Shown: positions 18,113 through 27,876 of the stretch, in pieces
Position numbering within the stretch: position 1 is the stretch's first letter
How the letters are laid out: each line of letters begins with the position of its first letter
Assembly (NCBI GenBank): GCA_963799085.1
Contig: CAWCWA010000004.1
Coordinates: 62,001 to 126,000, forward strand
Reading direction: 5' to 3'
DNA: 64,000 bases
Source: AP-15 sp963799085
GTDB lineage: Bacteria; Pseudomonadota; Alphaproteobacteria; ATCC43930; CGMCC-115725
The notes under the pieces: model-generated
The model's database searches: none
Seen by the model: the letters and a program-made list of their open reading frames with translations, nothing else
What the model was told of the DNA's origin: nothing
Translations under genes and position numbers: made by a program

Positions 18113-18988
18113 ATGAAAGCTGGCGTGGTTTATCCGCAGATCGAACTCGGCGGCGATACCGGGGCGGTCAAGGCGTTTGCCCAGGCGGCGGAAGACCTGG
18201 GTTACGACCATATCGTGATCTACGACCATGTCCTCGGCGCCGTTCATGCCGGCAGGGAACCGAGGTTGACCGGCCCTTATAAAGAAACCGACCCGTTCCA
18301 CGAGCCGTTGGTCACCTACGCCTACCTCGCCGGTGTCACCAAAAAAATCGAATTGGTCACCGGCGTGATCATCCTGCCGCAGCGACAGACTGCCCTGTTC
18401 GCCAAACAGGCCGCGGATGTTGACCTGTTCTCGGATGGCCGGCTTCGCCTGGGCGTCGGGATCGGCTGGAACTGGGTGGAATACGACGGTCTCGAGATGT
18501 CCCGACATTTTCGCCGTCGCGGCAAGCGGCAGGAGCAGCAGATTGCCTTGATCCGCAGGCTGTGGGAACAGCCCGTGGTCGACCATGAGGACTCCGACCA
18601 CCGGATCGACAGAGCCGGGATCTTGCCGCGACCGAAACGGCAGATACCCATTTGGCTGGGCGGTTCCAGCGAGGCCGCGTTCGACCGGGCGGCCAGGATC
18701 GGGGACGGTTTTCTGTTTTCGGGCCGGACTCAAACCGAGGCGGTCCAAATCAAGGCAAGGATCGAGGCCAAGCTGCGCGAGTTCGGCAGAGATGTCGATG
18801 CATTCGGCTTTGAGTCCATTCAGCAATACAGCCGCGGAGACAACCAATGGCCCGGCGACATCGCGGCATGGCGCGAAGCTGGGGGGAGCCACATTTCTGT
18901 CGTGACGATGGGCGCAAACCTCACCACGGTGGACGCCCACATCGCAGCCATCAGACGTTGGCGTGACGTCTACAACTCGGTCCGTTAG
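18113..18988 (+). CDS. LLM-class flavin-dependent oxidoreductase
   Basis: Luciferase-like monooxygenase family, probably F420- or FMN-dependent, 291 residues, TIM-barrel. Typical segments: AAEDLGYDHIVIYDHVLG, FHEPLVTYAYLAGVTKKIEL, TGVIILPQRQTALFAKQAAD, GRLRLGVGIGWNWVEYDGL and PIWLGGSSEAAFDRAARIGDG. ATG 18113 has TTGGAGGAAG upstream. It may be co-transcribed with the CmcJ-like gene 147 bases before it, which would give an oxidative pair. Substrate unknown. An IS5 remnant follows. Confidence 0.85.
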   Translation: MKAGVVYPQIELGGDTGAVKAFAQAAEDLGYDHIVIYDHVLGAVHAGREPRLTGPYKETDPFHEPLVTYAYLAGVTKKIELVTGVIILPQRQTALFAKQAADVDLFSDGRLRLGVGIGWNWVEYDGLEMSRHFRRRGKRQEQQIALIRRLWEQPVVDHEDSDHRIDRAGILPRPKRQIPIWLGGSSEAAFDRAARIGDGFLFSGRTQTEAVQIKARIEAKLREFGRDVDAFGFESIQQYSRGDNQWPGDIAAWREAGGSHISVVTMGANLTTVDAHIAAIRRWRDVYNSVR

Positions 18989-19261
18989 AGCTCTGAAACA
19001 TGTCGATGACCAGCGCGGGAGAGCGTCGCGATGGCCGGCGTGAAGACCGGCTCCCACTGTTCGGGCTGAGCGCCCGCTAATGATTAGGTGGAGAGACTAT
19101 CGCCGCAGAGCAACGGCGTTTAGTGAGTTGCGCCGAAAGCCGACTTTCCGCTGGCTGCCTGATTTAGCAGTCCTCTTACAGGTGCGTCCCATCGAGTGTT
19201 CAGAGTTCATCATGCGGCTGAGAGCGACAAGATGCTGCTTGTTTCGCTTAACCTTTTGCTA

Positions 19262-19830
19262 AGAGCCTGAGTAGGAATCGCAAAGATAGAGTTGTGCCGA
19301 AGCGCTACGGTTGTAGGTCGAGCGAGGCGGCGGGCGAGAAGTTGGACCGAAGCAAGGTACAGCCAAGCCTCGCCGCTCGCGATCGTCGTCTCGAAGTCTT
19401 TGGCGAGCTTACGATTGCGGCCGAGCCAGGCAAAAGTTCGCTCGATCACCCAGCGCCGCGGCAGGACGCAAAGTCCGCAGGCGCGATGGGACTGCTTGAC
19501 GATCTCGATCTGCCACTGGCCGGATCTGGCCAGCGCCGTCGCCAGCTTGTCACCGGCATAGCCGCCGCGGCAGTGCGCAACAGATAGAGCAGCGCTTCCA
19601 CTACAGCGCGCAGCGCCACGCAACGCGGCCGGCCAAGCCGCTTTGCCGCTGGCAAATCCAGCTCGATCAGCGCCAACTCCGCATCGGTCATGTCGCTTGC
19701 ATAGCGCAGATCGTCCCGCCGATACTGCGCACGAGTGGTTTCAGTGCACATGTTGTTTCCCCGTGCGTTCTCACACACCACCGATACCAAAACTGACTGA
19801 AACCACTCAATTCATTTCGAACCAGCCTCT
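19262..19830 (-). mobile_element. IS5-family element with internal deletion
   Basis: About 570 bases with related ends GAGCCTG / GAGGCTG, flanked by TA. The transposase start (MCTETTRAQYRRDDLRYASD) and its end (VLPRRWVIERTFAWLGRNRK, AKDFETTIASGEAWLYLASV) are present, but roughly 100 residues between them, including the first two catalytic Asp, are deleted. End sequence fits the IS427 group. Nonautonomous. Confidence 0.75.
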
Positions 19831-19970
19831 TAGGGGATTTCCTCCGGGGGCAGGGTTAATGTTCGGGGCCGAACGTGTGACGCCAACCTTCCATGCCAAA
19901 ACAATCTTCTTCGCCTAACTCATGGAGTTTGGCGATGATTTCGTTTGATAAAATCCTTCGTGCCGTCTCC

Positions 19971-20780
19971 TTATGGGGTCGGCACCCCAATCGACTTCAA
20001 CCGCGCATGGGCACGGCCCGCGCGCGCTTTCATCCCGTCAAGATACGTGCTCACATCGTTCCCCGGCAGGTTCAGCACCTTGCACCCGAGCCGCCAATAT
20101 TCCTCGATCTGCGCCTCGGTCTCCGCCGATCCCCGAGCGAGCTTGCCGTGTGCGTTGCATGCCGCCGCGATCCGCCGCACCGCCGCTTTGAACGTCGGGT
20201 GCTCGAGATCGAGGTGAACCCCAAGCTGCGCGCTCAGGTCGGAATGCCCATAAGCGATCATGTCGATCCCTTCGACCGCCGCGATCTCCTCGACATTCTC
20301 CAGGCCCTCGAGCAACTCGATCGACGGGCATATGATGATGTTCTCGTTGGCCCATGGCGCGTATTCGGTGGCGTGGCGGGCGCCATAGCTCTTGTATCCG
20401 GTGTGCGGCCCCTGGCCGGAGATGCCCCGGTTTCCGATCGGCGGATACTTCGCCAGGCGGACGATCGCGCGCGCCTCTTCGGCGTTGTCTACCTCGGACA
20501 CCTGGATGCCCATGATGCCCTGATCGAGGATGCCGGGAATCAGATGCGCGAATGATTTGTGGAGCCGAACGATGGGCGAGACGTTCGTGGCCTGGAACCA
20601 GCTCGCCAGTTTGGCGATCGTTTCGATGTCGAACGCCCCGTGTTCGTGGTCGATCGCGCAGTAATCGAAGCCGGCCGCCTCGATGATCCAGGGAACGCCG
20701 CGCGAGGCGAACTCCTTGAGCCCGGTGCCCAGCGCCGCCCGTCCTTCGCGCACCGCCCGCCTTATGCTGTTTTCTTTCAT
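19971..20780 (-). CDS. HpcH/HpaI-type aldolase
   Basis: Class II metal-dependent aldolase family acting on 2-oxo acid products, 269 residues. Family text: GTGLKEFASRGVPWIIEAAG, FDYCAIDHEHGAFDIETIA, GIMGIQVSEVDNAEEARAIV, RGISGQGPHTGYKS, and IAYGHSDLSAQLGVHL. The catalytic His-Glu and metal-binding Glu/Asp positions (DHEHG, PSIELLEG, GHSDL) appear kept. It follows the TauD-type gene by 138 bases on the same strand, which suggests joint function in degrading an oxidised side chain. Substrate unknown. Confidence 0.85.
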   Translation of the reverse strand: MKENSIRRAVREGRAALGTGLKEFASRGVPWIIEAAGFDYCAIDHEHGAFDIETIAKLASWFQATNVSPIVRLHKSFAHLIPGILDQGIMGIQVSEVDNAEEARAIVRLAKYPPIGNRGISGQGPHTGYKSYGARHATEYAPWANENIIICPSIELLEGLENVEEIAAVEGIDMIAYGHSDLSAQLGVHLDLEHPTFKAAVRRIAAACNAHGKLARGSAETEAQIEEYWRLGCKVLNLPGNDVSTYLDGMKARAGRAHARLKSIGVPTP

Positions 20781-20918
20781 GTCTCGTTCCAGGCTTCCTT
20801 CGTATTAGCCTTTGTAAGATGGGTCCAGCCGCTCGGCTATTCCGCGGCGTTCGCCCAATCGCGATCGCCTCCCCAGTCGGCGACGAGTTGCACGGCCATG
20901 GTACAACCTCGCGGACGG

Positions 20919-21896
20919 CTATTCCGCCGCCGCCATCATTTGCAACTCCTCCGCGGCGGACAGGACCGGCAGGCCGTCGATAGACCGGGAGGGCTTGCCG
21001 TCGACGCCGACGAGCGGCTTGCCGACCAGCGTAATTCGATAGAGCTGGCGATCGAAGTCCGATTCAAAGATGTCTCGCGGCGCGAGGTGCGCGGTCGAGC
21101 GATTGTCCCAGAAGGCGATATCGCCCTCGTTCCACTTGAAGCGCACCGTGTATTCGGGGCGCGTCACATGTTCCCATAACATCTCGAGGATCTTGTGACT
21201 TTCCCGAGGCGTCAGCCCGACCACCGACTTCAGGAAGGACGGGCTGACGAACAGGACCCGCTCCCCGGTCTCGGCATGAACGGTCACCAGCGGGTGTTCG
21301 CTCTCCAATCCACGCCGCTTGACCCGCTCGTTATACTCGCTGCCCGGCTTGACGGTTTCGCGTGGCGCAAACTTGTGGATGCCGCGCAGCCCGTCGACGA
21401 AACCGCGCATCGTCGGCGACAGGCCCGCGTAGGCGGCGGCAAGGTTGGTCCACAGCGTGTCGCCGCCGTAGGGCGGTATCGTCACGCCGCGCAGGATCGA
21501 CGCCATGGGCGGGTTCACCGCCGCGGTGATGTCGGCATGCCAGCCCGACCACGGCGTCACCATCATCGCCGTGCGGTTTTCGTTGGCGGTGCGGTTCTTC
21601 GCCACCGAATAGATTTCGGGATGGCCCTCGACATGGCCGAACACGGCATGCCCGATGGTCGGCTCGCCAAACTGACGCGCCATGGCCACGTGCTGCGCGT
21701 GATCGAGATCTTGCCCTCGAAAGAAAACCACCTTCCACTTCAGGAAGGCATCCCGCACCTCCTTCAATTGATCCGGCGGCAAGGGCTGGGTGAGGTCCAC
21801 ACCGCTGATTTCCGCACCGATATGCAGGGTGAGGGGCGCGACATCGATGGCTTGCTTCGGCCTCGCGCCGGCAGTCTGCCGAGGGGATGACACCAT
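20919..21896 (-). CDS. TauD/TfdA-family 2-oxoglutarate dioxygenase
   Basis: Fe(II)/2-oxoglutarate-dependent oxygenase of 325 residues. The iron triad is H120-x-D122 in GWHADITAA and H270 in DNRSTAHLAP; R287 in LYRITLVG is placed to bind 2-oxoglutarate. The N-terminal IGAEISGVDLTQPLP is the usual TauD start. Lengths fit the family. Relatives oxidise taurine, phenoxyacetates or other small acids; no transporter adjacent shows which. Likely co-transcribed with the aldolase downstream. Confidence 0.88.
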   Translation of the reverse strand: MVSSPRQTAGARPKQAIDVAPLTLHIGAEISGVDLTQPLPPDQLKEVRDAFLKWKVVFFRGQDLDHAQHVAMARQFGEPTIGHAVFGHVEGHPEIYSVAKNRTANENRTAMMVTPWSGWHADITAAVNPPMASILRGVTIPPYGGDTLWTNLAAAYAGLSPTMRGFVDGLRGIHKFAPRETVKPGSEYNERVKRRGLESEHPLVTVHAETGERVLFVSPSFLKSVVGLTPRESHKILEMLWEHVTRPEYTVRFKWNEGDIAFWDNRSTAHLAPRDIFESDFDRQLYRITLVGKPLVGVDGKPSRSIDGLPVLSAAEELQMMAAAE

Positions 21897-22196
21897 TTGG
21901 CTGTTTCCTCCGCCTGTTATTCGAAAAGACCGCGAACCGCCGCAGATTGACCGTCAATGAGAAGCCGCGCTCTCGCGATTTTGCAGGGCCCGCCGCGCCG
22001 CCGCAAGGGCAGGCCAGGGATGGCGTCCTCTTCCGCCAACCCTGGCCGGCATGGCGCCGCGCTCAGGCCGCCTTGATGTTCGAGCGTTTGACGTGATCCA
22101 GGGGGAGAACTGCGGTTCGGCTCGAAATTTCGCGGGCGACGCGGGTGCCCTTCCTGCTCGCTGCGAGATGACGCCGGTCACACGGGGCTCGGCTCC
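21897..22196. other. 300-bp gap, no gene seen
   Basis: Lies upstream of the TauD-type gene and downstream of the acyl carrier protein gene, so it should hold the TauD promoter and operon end. No clear terminator, RNA or repeat was recognised. Confidence 0.4.
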
Positions 22197-22434
22197 TCAG
22201 CGCGAGAGATAGGCGGTCGCGCCGTCGAGCGTGTGCAGCCGCGGGTAGTCGGCCTCGGGAATGTCGATGCCGGTGCGCTCGTGCAGCGCCACGGCAAAGT
22301 TCAAGAAGTCCATCGGAGTCGAGGTCGAGCGCCTCGCGCATATCCTCATCGCCGGCCAGGGTGGCGAAGTCGGCTTCGGGGGCGATCCCACGGATGATCT
22401 CCTCGATCAGGGATTTGGCTTCGGCTTTAGTCAT
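22197..22434 (-). pseudogene. acyl carrier protein of 2-oxoacid dehydrogenase operon, one frameshift
   Basis: About 78 residues: MTKAEAKSLIEEIIRGIAPE, EDMREALDLDS, MDFLNFAVALHERTGIDIPE, LHTLDGATAYLSR. The DSMDF motif gives the phosphopantetheine Ser near residue 40. One extra C in GACTCCGATG (near 22315) breaks the frame exactly at that motif. The start overlaps the E2 stop as ATGA. Its place as the last gene after E2 suggests it takes or carries the acyl group made by the dehydrogenase (inference). Acidic surface as expected for carrier proteins. Confidence 0.75.
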
Positions 22435-23608
22435 AGCTCTTGGGGCTCCTGCAGCCTGCGCTCGATCGCGGTCAATAGGCGGGCGCCGGTATGACCGTCG
22501 GTCACCCGGTGATCGGCGGCAAGACTGACGGTAATGAGGGGCCGCGGCACGACCTGCCCGTCCACCACCCACGGGCGCGCTGCAATCGTGCCAAACCCGA
22601 TGATCGCGACCTGCGGCGGGTAGATGATGCCTGTGACGCTCTCGGCGCTGCGCTCGCCGAGGCTGGTGATGGTGGCGGTCGGCGACGACAACTCGGAGGC
22701 GCGCAGGCGGCCGCTGCGGGCGCGCTGCACGAGGTCGCGCATCGCCGCCATCAGATCGGCCAAGGCATGCTGGTCGGCGTCGCGGATCGGCCGGCGCCAC
22801 AAGCCCGCCGCCGCGCAGCGAAATGGCCCAACCCGGGTGGATGCCGTCGCCGGGGTGGAAAGCGCCTTCAACATAGGTGCCATTGAGCTGCGGCAGCTCG
22901 CGCAAGGCGAGCGCGCTCGCCTTCAGGAGCAGCACCGCCGGCAGCAGCCGCTGCGGCACCGGCCGCGCCGCGTTATAGGCGTAAAGCCAAGCCAGCGCAG
23001 CGCCGAGATCGACCGTGTGGGTCAGATAATAATGCGGGATCTCGCGCTTCGAGCGCGCCATCGCTGCGGCGATCGCCTTGCGCATCTCGGCCGGGTCGAA
23101 GCCGATGCGGCGCGGCGGCGCTGGGGCCGAAGGAGCCGGGCGCGGCGGCCTCGATATCGGCCAGCGTGACCGATCCCTCGACCCCGGTGCCGGAGAGCGT
23201 TGCCCGGATCGATCCCGATCTCGGCGGCACGGCGCCGCGCGGCGGGCGTAATCTTTGCTCCTGGCGCACCGCGCGCCGCGGGCGCTACAGGCGCGGCGGT
23301 GTCGGCAGCGGCGGCAGCGGCCGGTGGGGGGCGGCGGCTAGCGGCGGAAGGCGGCCGAGCATCGGCCGCGCGGCGCTGTCGCCGATCCGCGCCAGGACGC
23401 CGCCGACCGGCACCTTGGCGCCGACCGGCACGAGGAGTTCGGAGACGACGCCCTCGTTGAAGATCTCGACCTCGATCGCGCCCTTCTGGGTCTCCACCAC
23501 CGCGACAACATCGCCGCGCTTGACCCGGTCGCCGGGCTTGATCAGCCACTCGACCAAGGTGCCTTCCTCCATGTCGGCACCGAGCGCCGGCATCAGGTAA
23601 TCGGTCAT
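22431..23608 (-). pseudogene. dihydrolipoamide acyltransferase (E2), several frameshifts
   Basis: E2 of a 2-oxoacid dehydrogenase complex, about 390 residues. A lipoyl domain comes first (MTDYLMPALGADMEEGTLVE, lipoyl K42 in VVETQKGAIEVE), then a Pro/Ala linker, a peripheral-subunit-binding domain (ITPAARRRAAEIGIDPGTLSGTG), then the catalytic domain with MRKAIAAAMARSKREIPHYY and the active His in SLAADHRVTDGHTGARLL (HxxxDG). At least three frame changes, one an extra C near 22808. Start and stop overlap the neighbouring genes as ATGA. No E3 gene is in the cluster, so E3 must come from elsewhere. Confidence 0.8.
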
Positions 23609-24595
23609 GTCCCGCGAACGAGGGCGCGCGCCGCGGCAGCGATGTCGGCCGGCTGCGGCAGCGCGGCGTCTTCGAGGTGCGGCGCGTAAGGCATCGGCAC
23701 TTCGCGGCCGCACACTCGGCGCAAGGGCGCGTCGAGATCGAAAAAGCCCTCCTCGGCGATGCGCATGCCGATTTCGGCCGACAGCGAACCGCTTTTCCAT
23801 CCCTCGTCGACAATCACGACGCGCCGCGTTTTCGCCACTGAAGAGAGGATGGTCTGCGTATCGAGCGGCCGCAGCACACGCAGATCAACAACCTCGGCGG
23901 AAATACCTTCGCCCGCCAGGGCGTCCGCCGCGGCGAGCGCTTTGAAAAATCCGTTGCCGTAACCGATCAGCGGACACGTCGCGGCCTTCGCGGCGGCATT
24001 TGGCATGTGTGATGTCGACCATCCTCACGGCCGGGTCGAGCGCCCCCTCCATGTTGTAGAGCATGACGTGCTCGAAGATCAGCACCGGATTGGGGTCGGC
24101 TAATGCCGCCGCCAGCATGTAGCGCGCGTCCTCGAGCACCGCCGGCGTCAAGACGCGCAGCCCGGGGATATGGGCGTACCAGCCTTCAAGGCTGTGCGAA
24201 TGCTGAGCCGCGACCCGTCGGCCGCCGCCGGTAGCCATGCGGATCACCAGCGGCACGGCGAACTGGCCGCCGGACATATGCGGGATCGTCGCCGCGTTGT
24301 TGACGATCTGGTCGAGCGCCAGGAGGCTGAAATTGACCGTCATGAGCTCGACGATCGGCCGCATCCCGGCAAGGGCCGCGCCGATGCCGGCGCCGACATA
24401 GGCGCTCTCCGACAGCGGCGTGTCGCGGATGCGCTCCTCGCCGAATTCCTCGGCGAGCCCCTTTGTCACCGCGTAGCAGCCGCCGTAGCGCCCGACATCC
24501 TCGCCCATCAAAAAAGCTTTGGGGTCGCCGATGAGCGCATCGCGGATCGCCTGGCGACATGCCTCGCGATAGGTCATCGTGACGGCGTCGCTCAT
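23605..24595 (-). pseudogene. 2-oxoacid dehydrogenase E1 beta subunit, one frameshift
   Basis: Transketolase-like beta subunit of about 329 residues: TYREACRQAIRDALIGDPKA, LMGEDVGRYGGCYAVTKGLA, ERIRDTPLSESAYVGAGIGA, HSHSLEGWYAHIPGLRV, then after a frame change near 23985-24005 LIGYGNGFFKALAAADALAG, EVVDLRVLRPLDTQTI and the usual C-terminal VPMPYAPHLEDAALP. Works with E1 alpha and TPP to decarboxylate the 2-oxo acid and charge the E2 lipoyl arm. Overlaps E1 alpha and E2 by 4 bases each. Confidence 0.82.
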
Positions 24596-25574
24596 GACGG
24601 CGCCCGCTCCATCGTCACGAAGCGTTCTAGTTCCGCAACTGGTTCGAGGCTGCCGGCTTCAGCGAAGGCGACCGCGGCGTCGATCTCGGCATCCGCTTCG
24701 GCCTCGATCTCGGCGACATCCTCCTCGCGGGCGAGGCCGCTCTCCCGCGCCCAGCCCTCGAAGCGCGCGATCGGCCCCTTGTGGCGCCAGGTCTCGATCT
24801 CGTCCTTGCTGCGATAGGCCTGGGCGTCGAACATCGAATGGGCGCGAAAGCGGTAGGTGCGGCATTCAAGGAATTGCGGGCCGCCGCCGGCGTGGATCCG
24901 TTCTACCGCATCGCGCGCCGCCGCCTCGACAGCGACGACGTCCATGCCGTCGACAGCGACGCCGGGCATGCGATAGGCGGCGGCCTTGCGCGCGATATCG
25001 GTCTCGGACTCGGCGCGCTCCAGCGCCATGCCCATGCTGTATAGGTTGTTCTCGCAAACGAACAGCACCGGCAGCTTCCACAATTCTGCGAGGTTCATGC
25101 TTTCGTGGAATTCGCCCTCCTCGACCGCGCCGTCACCAAAGAAGCAGGCCGTGAGGGCCTTGCTGCCCTGCATCTTGTCGCCGAGCGCCACGCCGATGGC
25201 GAGCGGCAGCCCGCCGCCGACGATCGCATTGCCGCCGTAGAACCGGGTGGCGCGGTCGAAAATATGCATCGACCCGCCGCGGCCGCGGCAGCACCCTTCC
25301 GTTTGCCGAACATCTCGGCCATCAGCCGATCCATCCAACGCCGCGGGCGATGGCCTGGCCGTGCTCGCGGTAGGTGGCCACGATTGCGTCCTCGGGCTCC
25401 AAGCGCTTCCGTCACGCCGACCGAGACCGCCTCCTCGCCGTCATAAAGGTGCAGAAAGCCGAGGATCTTCTGGACCTGGTAGAGCTCCACGCATTTCGCC
25501 TCGAACCGGCGGATGCGGATCATCTGGCGCAACAGGTGATGCACATGGTCGTGGTCGAGGCGGACCCGGTGCAC
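24592..25574 (-). pseudogene. 2-oxoacid dehydrogenase E1 alpha subunit, about three frameshifts
   Basis: TPP-dependent alpha subunit, about 327 residues. Start GTG 25574 sits directly after the ligase stop. Text: MIRIRRFEAKCVELYQVQKI, GFLHLYDGEEAVSVGVTEAL, MDRLMAEMFGKRKG, GSMHIFDRATRFYGGNAIVG and the TPP motif GDGAVEEGEFHESMNLAELW...NN. Frame changes cluster between 25280 and 25400. Family type is the pyruvate/acetoin/branched-chain group; the true substrate cannot be set from sequence. Confidence 0.82.
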
Positions 25575-27332
25575 TCATCGCTCGTCGCTTTCCAGCGTGG
25601 AGAGATCGCCTTCCGGCAGGCCCAGTTCGCGCGCCTTCAACAGCCGGCGCATGATCTTGCCGCTGCGCGTCTTCGGCAGGTTGGGACGGAAATCGATCTC
25701 CTTCGGCGCCACCGCGGCGCCGAGCCGCTTGCGCGCGTGGCCCAGCAGTTCCTTGCGCAGTGCCTCGCCGGCTTCAAATCCCGGCTTCAGCGCGACAAAC
25801 GCCTTGACGATCTCGCCGGCTATCGGGTCGGGCTTGCCGATGACCCCGGCCTCGGCCACCGCCGGGTGCTCCATCAACGCACTCTCGACCTCGAACGGGC
25901 CGATCAGATGGCCGGAGGATTTGATTACGTCGTCGGCGCGGCCGACAAACCAGAAATAGCCGTCCGCGTCGCGTTTCGCCAGATCGCCGGTCAGATACCA
26001 CGGGCCGGCGAAGCATTTCCGGTAGCGCTCTTCCTCGTGCAGGTAGCCGCGCATCATCGACGGCCAGCCCGCTTTCAATGCCAGTTCGCCCTCGACCATC
26101 GGGTCGACCACCACCCGCAACGATCCGTCCGGGTTGCGCTCGACGATCGCCGCCTCGATGCCCGGCAGGGGCAGCCCCATCGAGCCGGGCTTCACCGGCA
26201 GCGCCGCATAATTGGCAATCATGATGCCGCCTGTCTCGGTCTGCCACCAATTGTCGTGAAAAGGCTGCCCGAACGCCTCAACACCCCACAGCACCGCCTC
26301 GGGGTTGAGCGGTTCGCCGACGCTGGCCATGAATCGCAACGCCCGCAGATCGTGGCCGCGGACAGCGGCGGCGCCGAGCCGCAGCATCATGCGGATCGCG
26401 GTGGGTGCGGTGTACCAAACCGTAACCCGCTGTTCGGCGAGGATGTGATACCAGTCTTGGGCATCGAATTCGGCCTCGACAACAAGGTTGGTGACGCCGT
26501 GGGTCAGCGGCGCGATGATTCCGTAGCTGGTGCCGGTGACCCAGCCGGGATCGGCGGTGCACCAGAAGATGTCGTCGTCATGCAGATCGAGCGCATAAAG
26601 CCCGGTAACATGATGGGTCACCACCGCCTCGTGGACATGGATGGCGCCCTTCGGCCGACCGGTGGTGCCGCTGGTGAAATGCAGCAACGCCATATCTTCG
26701 GGTGAGGTCGGCGGGATCGCGAATTCGTCGCTCGCCTGCGCCATCAGTTCGCGCCAGCGTAGCGTACCCGCGACGGGCGCACCGTCGCCGATCAAGATCA
26801 CCCGCTCGAGCTTCGGCAGCCGGTCACGCAGCCCCTCGACCTTTCGGCGGTAGAGGGCTTCGGTGGTGATCAGCACCTGGCCATCGCCGATTTCCAGACG
26901 GGTGGCGATCGGCTCGGGCCCGAACGCGGAAAACAGCGGAGAGACGACGCATTTCGCCTTCAGCGCGCCAAGCATCGCGATGTAGAGCTCGGGGACGCGG
27001 CCCAGCAGCACGAATATTCGTCCGCCCGGGCAAAGGCCGAGACCGTCGAGAACATTGGCAAAACGGTTGGTTGCCTCCGCCAGCTCGCGATAGGTGAACT
27101 CGCGCCGACCGCCTTCCTTGCCGAGCCAGCGCAGCGCGACGCGGCCGGCACGCGGGCCGTGGGCGTGGCGGTCCACCGCCTCGTGGGCGATGTTGAGGCC
27201 GCCTCCGGGCAGCCCGTCGAGCAGCGCGCGAGCCTTCTTCCAGTCAAACTCGGCCCGCGTTGCGCCGTAGTCGGTGAGGTTGGGCAACCGAGACAAACGC
27301 GCGAGGTCTTTGGTGATCGAGGCTTCTATCAT
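25575..27332 (-). CDS. acyl-CoA synthetase (acetyl-CoA synthetase-like)
   Basis: AMP-forming ligase of about 585 residues: ATP loop LLHFTSGTTGRPKGAIHVHE, NWWQTETGGIMIANY, YLTGDLAKRDADGYFWFVGR, DVIKSSGHLIGPFEVES and the acylated-Lys motif PKTRSGKIMRRLLKARELG. The start may be 27332 (MIEASITKDLARLS) or 27341. It is the first gene of the operon with E1, E2 and the carrier protein; its stop abuts the GTG of E1 alpha. Together they could feed acyl units as CoA or carrier-protein thioesters. The acid used is not known. Confidence 0.88.
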   Translation of the reverse strand: MIEASITKDLARLSRLPNLTDYGATRAEFDWKKARALLDGLPGGGLNIAHEAVDRHAHGPRAGRVALRWLGKEGGRREFTYRELAEATNRFANVLDGLGLCPGGRIFVLLGRVPELYIAMLGALKAKCVVSPLFSAFGPEPIATRLEIGDGQVLITTEALYRRKVEGLRDRLPKLERVILIGDGAPVAGTLRWRELMAQASDEFAIPPTSPEDMALLHFTSGTTGRPKGAIHVHEAVVTHHVTGLYALDLHDDDIFWCTADPGWVTGTSYGIIAPLTHGVTNLVVEAEFDAQDWYHILAEQRVTVWYTAPTAIRMMLRLGAAAVRGHDLRALRFMASVGEPLNPEAVLWGVEAFGQPFHDNWWQTETGGIMIANYAALPVKPGSMGLPLPGIEAAIVERNPDGSLRVVVDPMVEGELALKAGWPSMMRGYLHEEERYRKCFAGPWYLTGDLAKRDADGYFWFVGRADDVIKSSGHLIGPFEVESALMEHPAVAEAGVIGKPDPIAGEIVKAFVALKPGFEAGEALRKELLGHARKRLGAAVAPKEIDFRPNLPKTRSGKIMRRLLKARELGLPEGDLSTLESDER

Positions 27333-27341
27333 GGTCGGCAA

Positions 27342-27787
27342 TAACGCCGCAGCCGCGCGCCGCTGCCTTGATGTAGCTCAATCGCGGCAGCGAAATCCGG
27401 GAGATCTTGGCATCGTGCAAAGATGGCGTGCTGCTTGCCAGGCAGACGCTGGAGATGGCGGCAGAGATCGGAAATGCTTCCCCCATGCAAGTCCGGCGAA
27501 TTAAGGTTTCGATACGTCTTGCAGCCGGGCTCGCCGCTCTATCGCCCTCGCCCGCCAAGGCGCGATTCTGTCCCTCCCGCTCGCCGTTTCCTTTGGGCGT
27601 TCTGCGTGGCGGGCGCCGTAACCGGCGCCCGCGCGACGATCACCTCCGGGTCCGAGCAGGTAGACGCTGGGCACATGAACCACCTGACCCTCTGGGGTCC
27701 GAGCCTACGTGTTACCCAAATCGTTACCCAAACATCGGTACAGCGGTGGTATCAAAGGCACAACTTATTCTAAATACTTGATCAATA
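27342..27787. other. 446-bp gap between ligase operon and tRNA-Arg
   Basis: No supportable gene. It should contain the promoter of the acyl-CoA ligase operon (reading left). No riboswitch, terminator or repeat was recognised. Confidence 0.4.
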
Positions 27788-27864
27788 TGGCGACCCCGGC
27801 AGGATTCGAACCTGCGACCACTCGCTTAGAAGGCGAGTGCTCTATCCAGCTGAGCTACGGGGTC
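27788..27864 (-). tRNA. tRNA-Arg (anticodon TCT)
   Basis: Folds as a full cloverleaf on the reverse strand: acceptor GACCCCG/CGGGGTC, D-arm AGCTCAGCTGGATAGAGC, anticodon arm ACTCGCCTTCTAAGCGAGT, T-arm with GGTTCGAATCC, discriminator G and encoded CCA at 27790-27788. Anticodon TCT reads AGA. Confidence 0.95.
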
Positions 27865-27876
27865 GGCGGCGGGCCC

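Noticed and set aside
16550..19057. 835-codon open frame on the reverse strand
   Set aside because: Lies opposite the CmcJ-like and LLM genes; its text matches nothing and is the mirror of their GC-rich codons.
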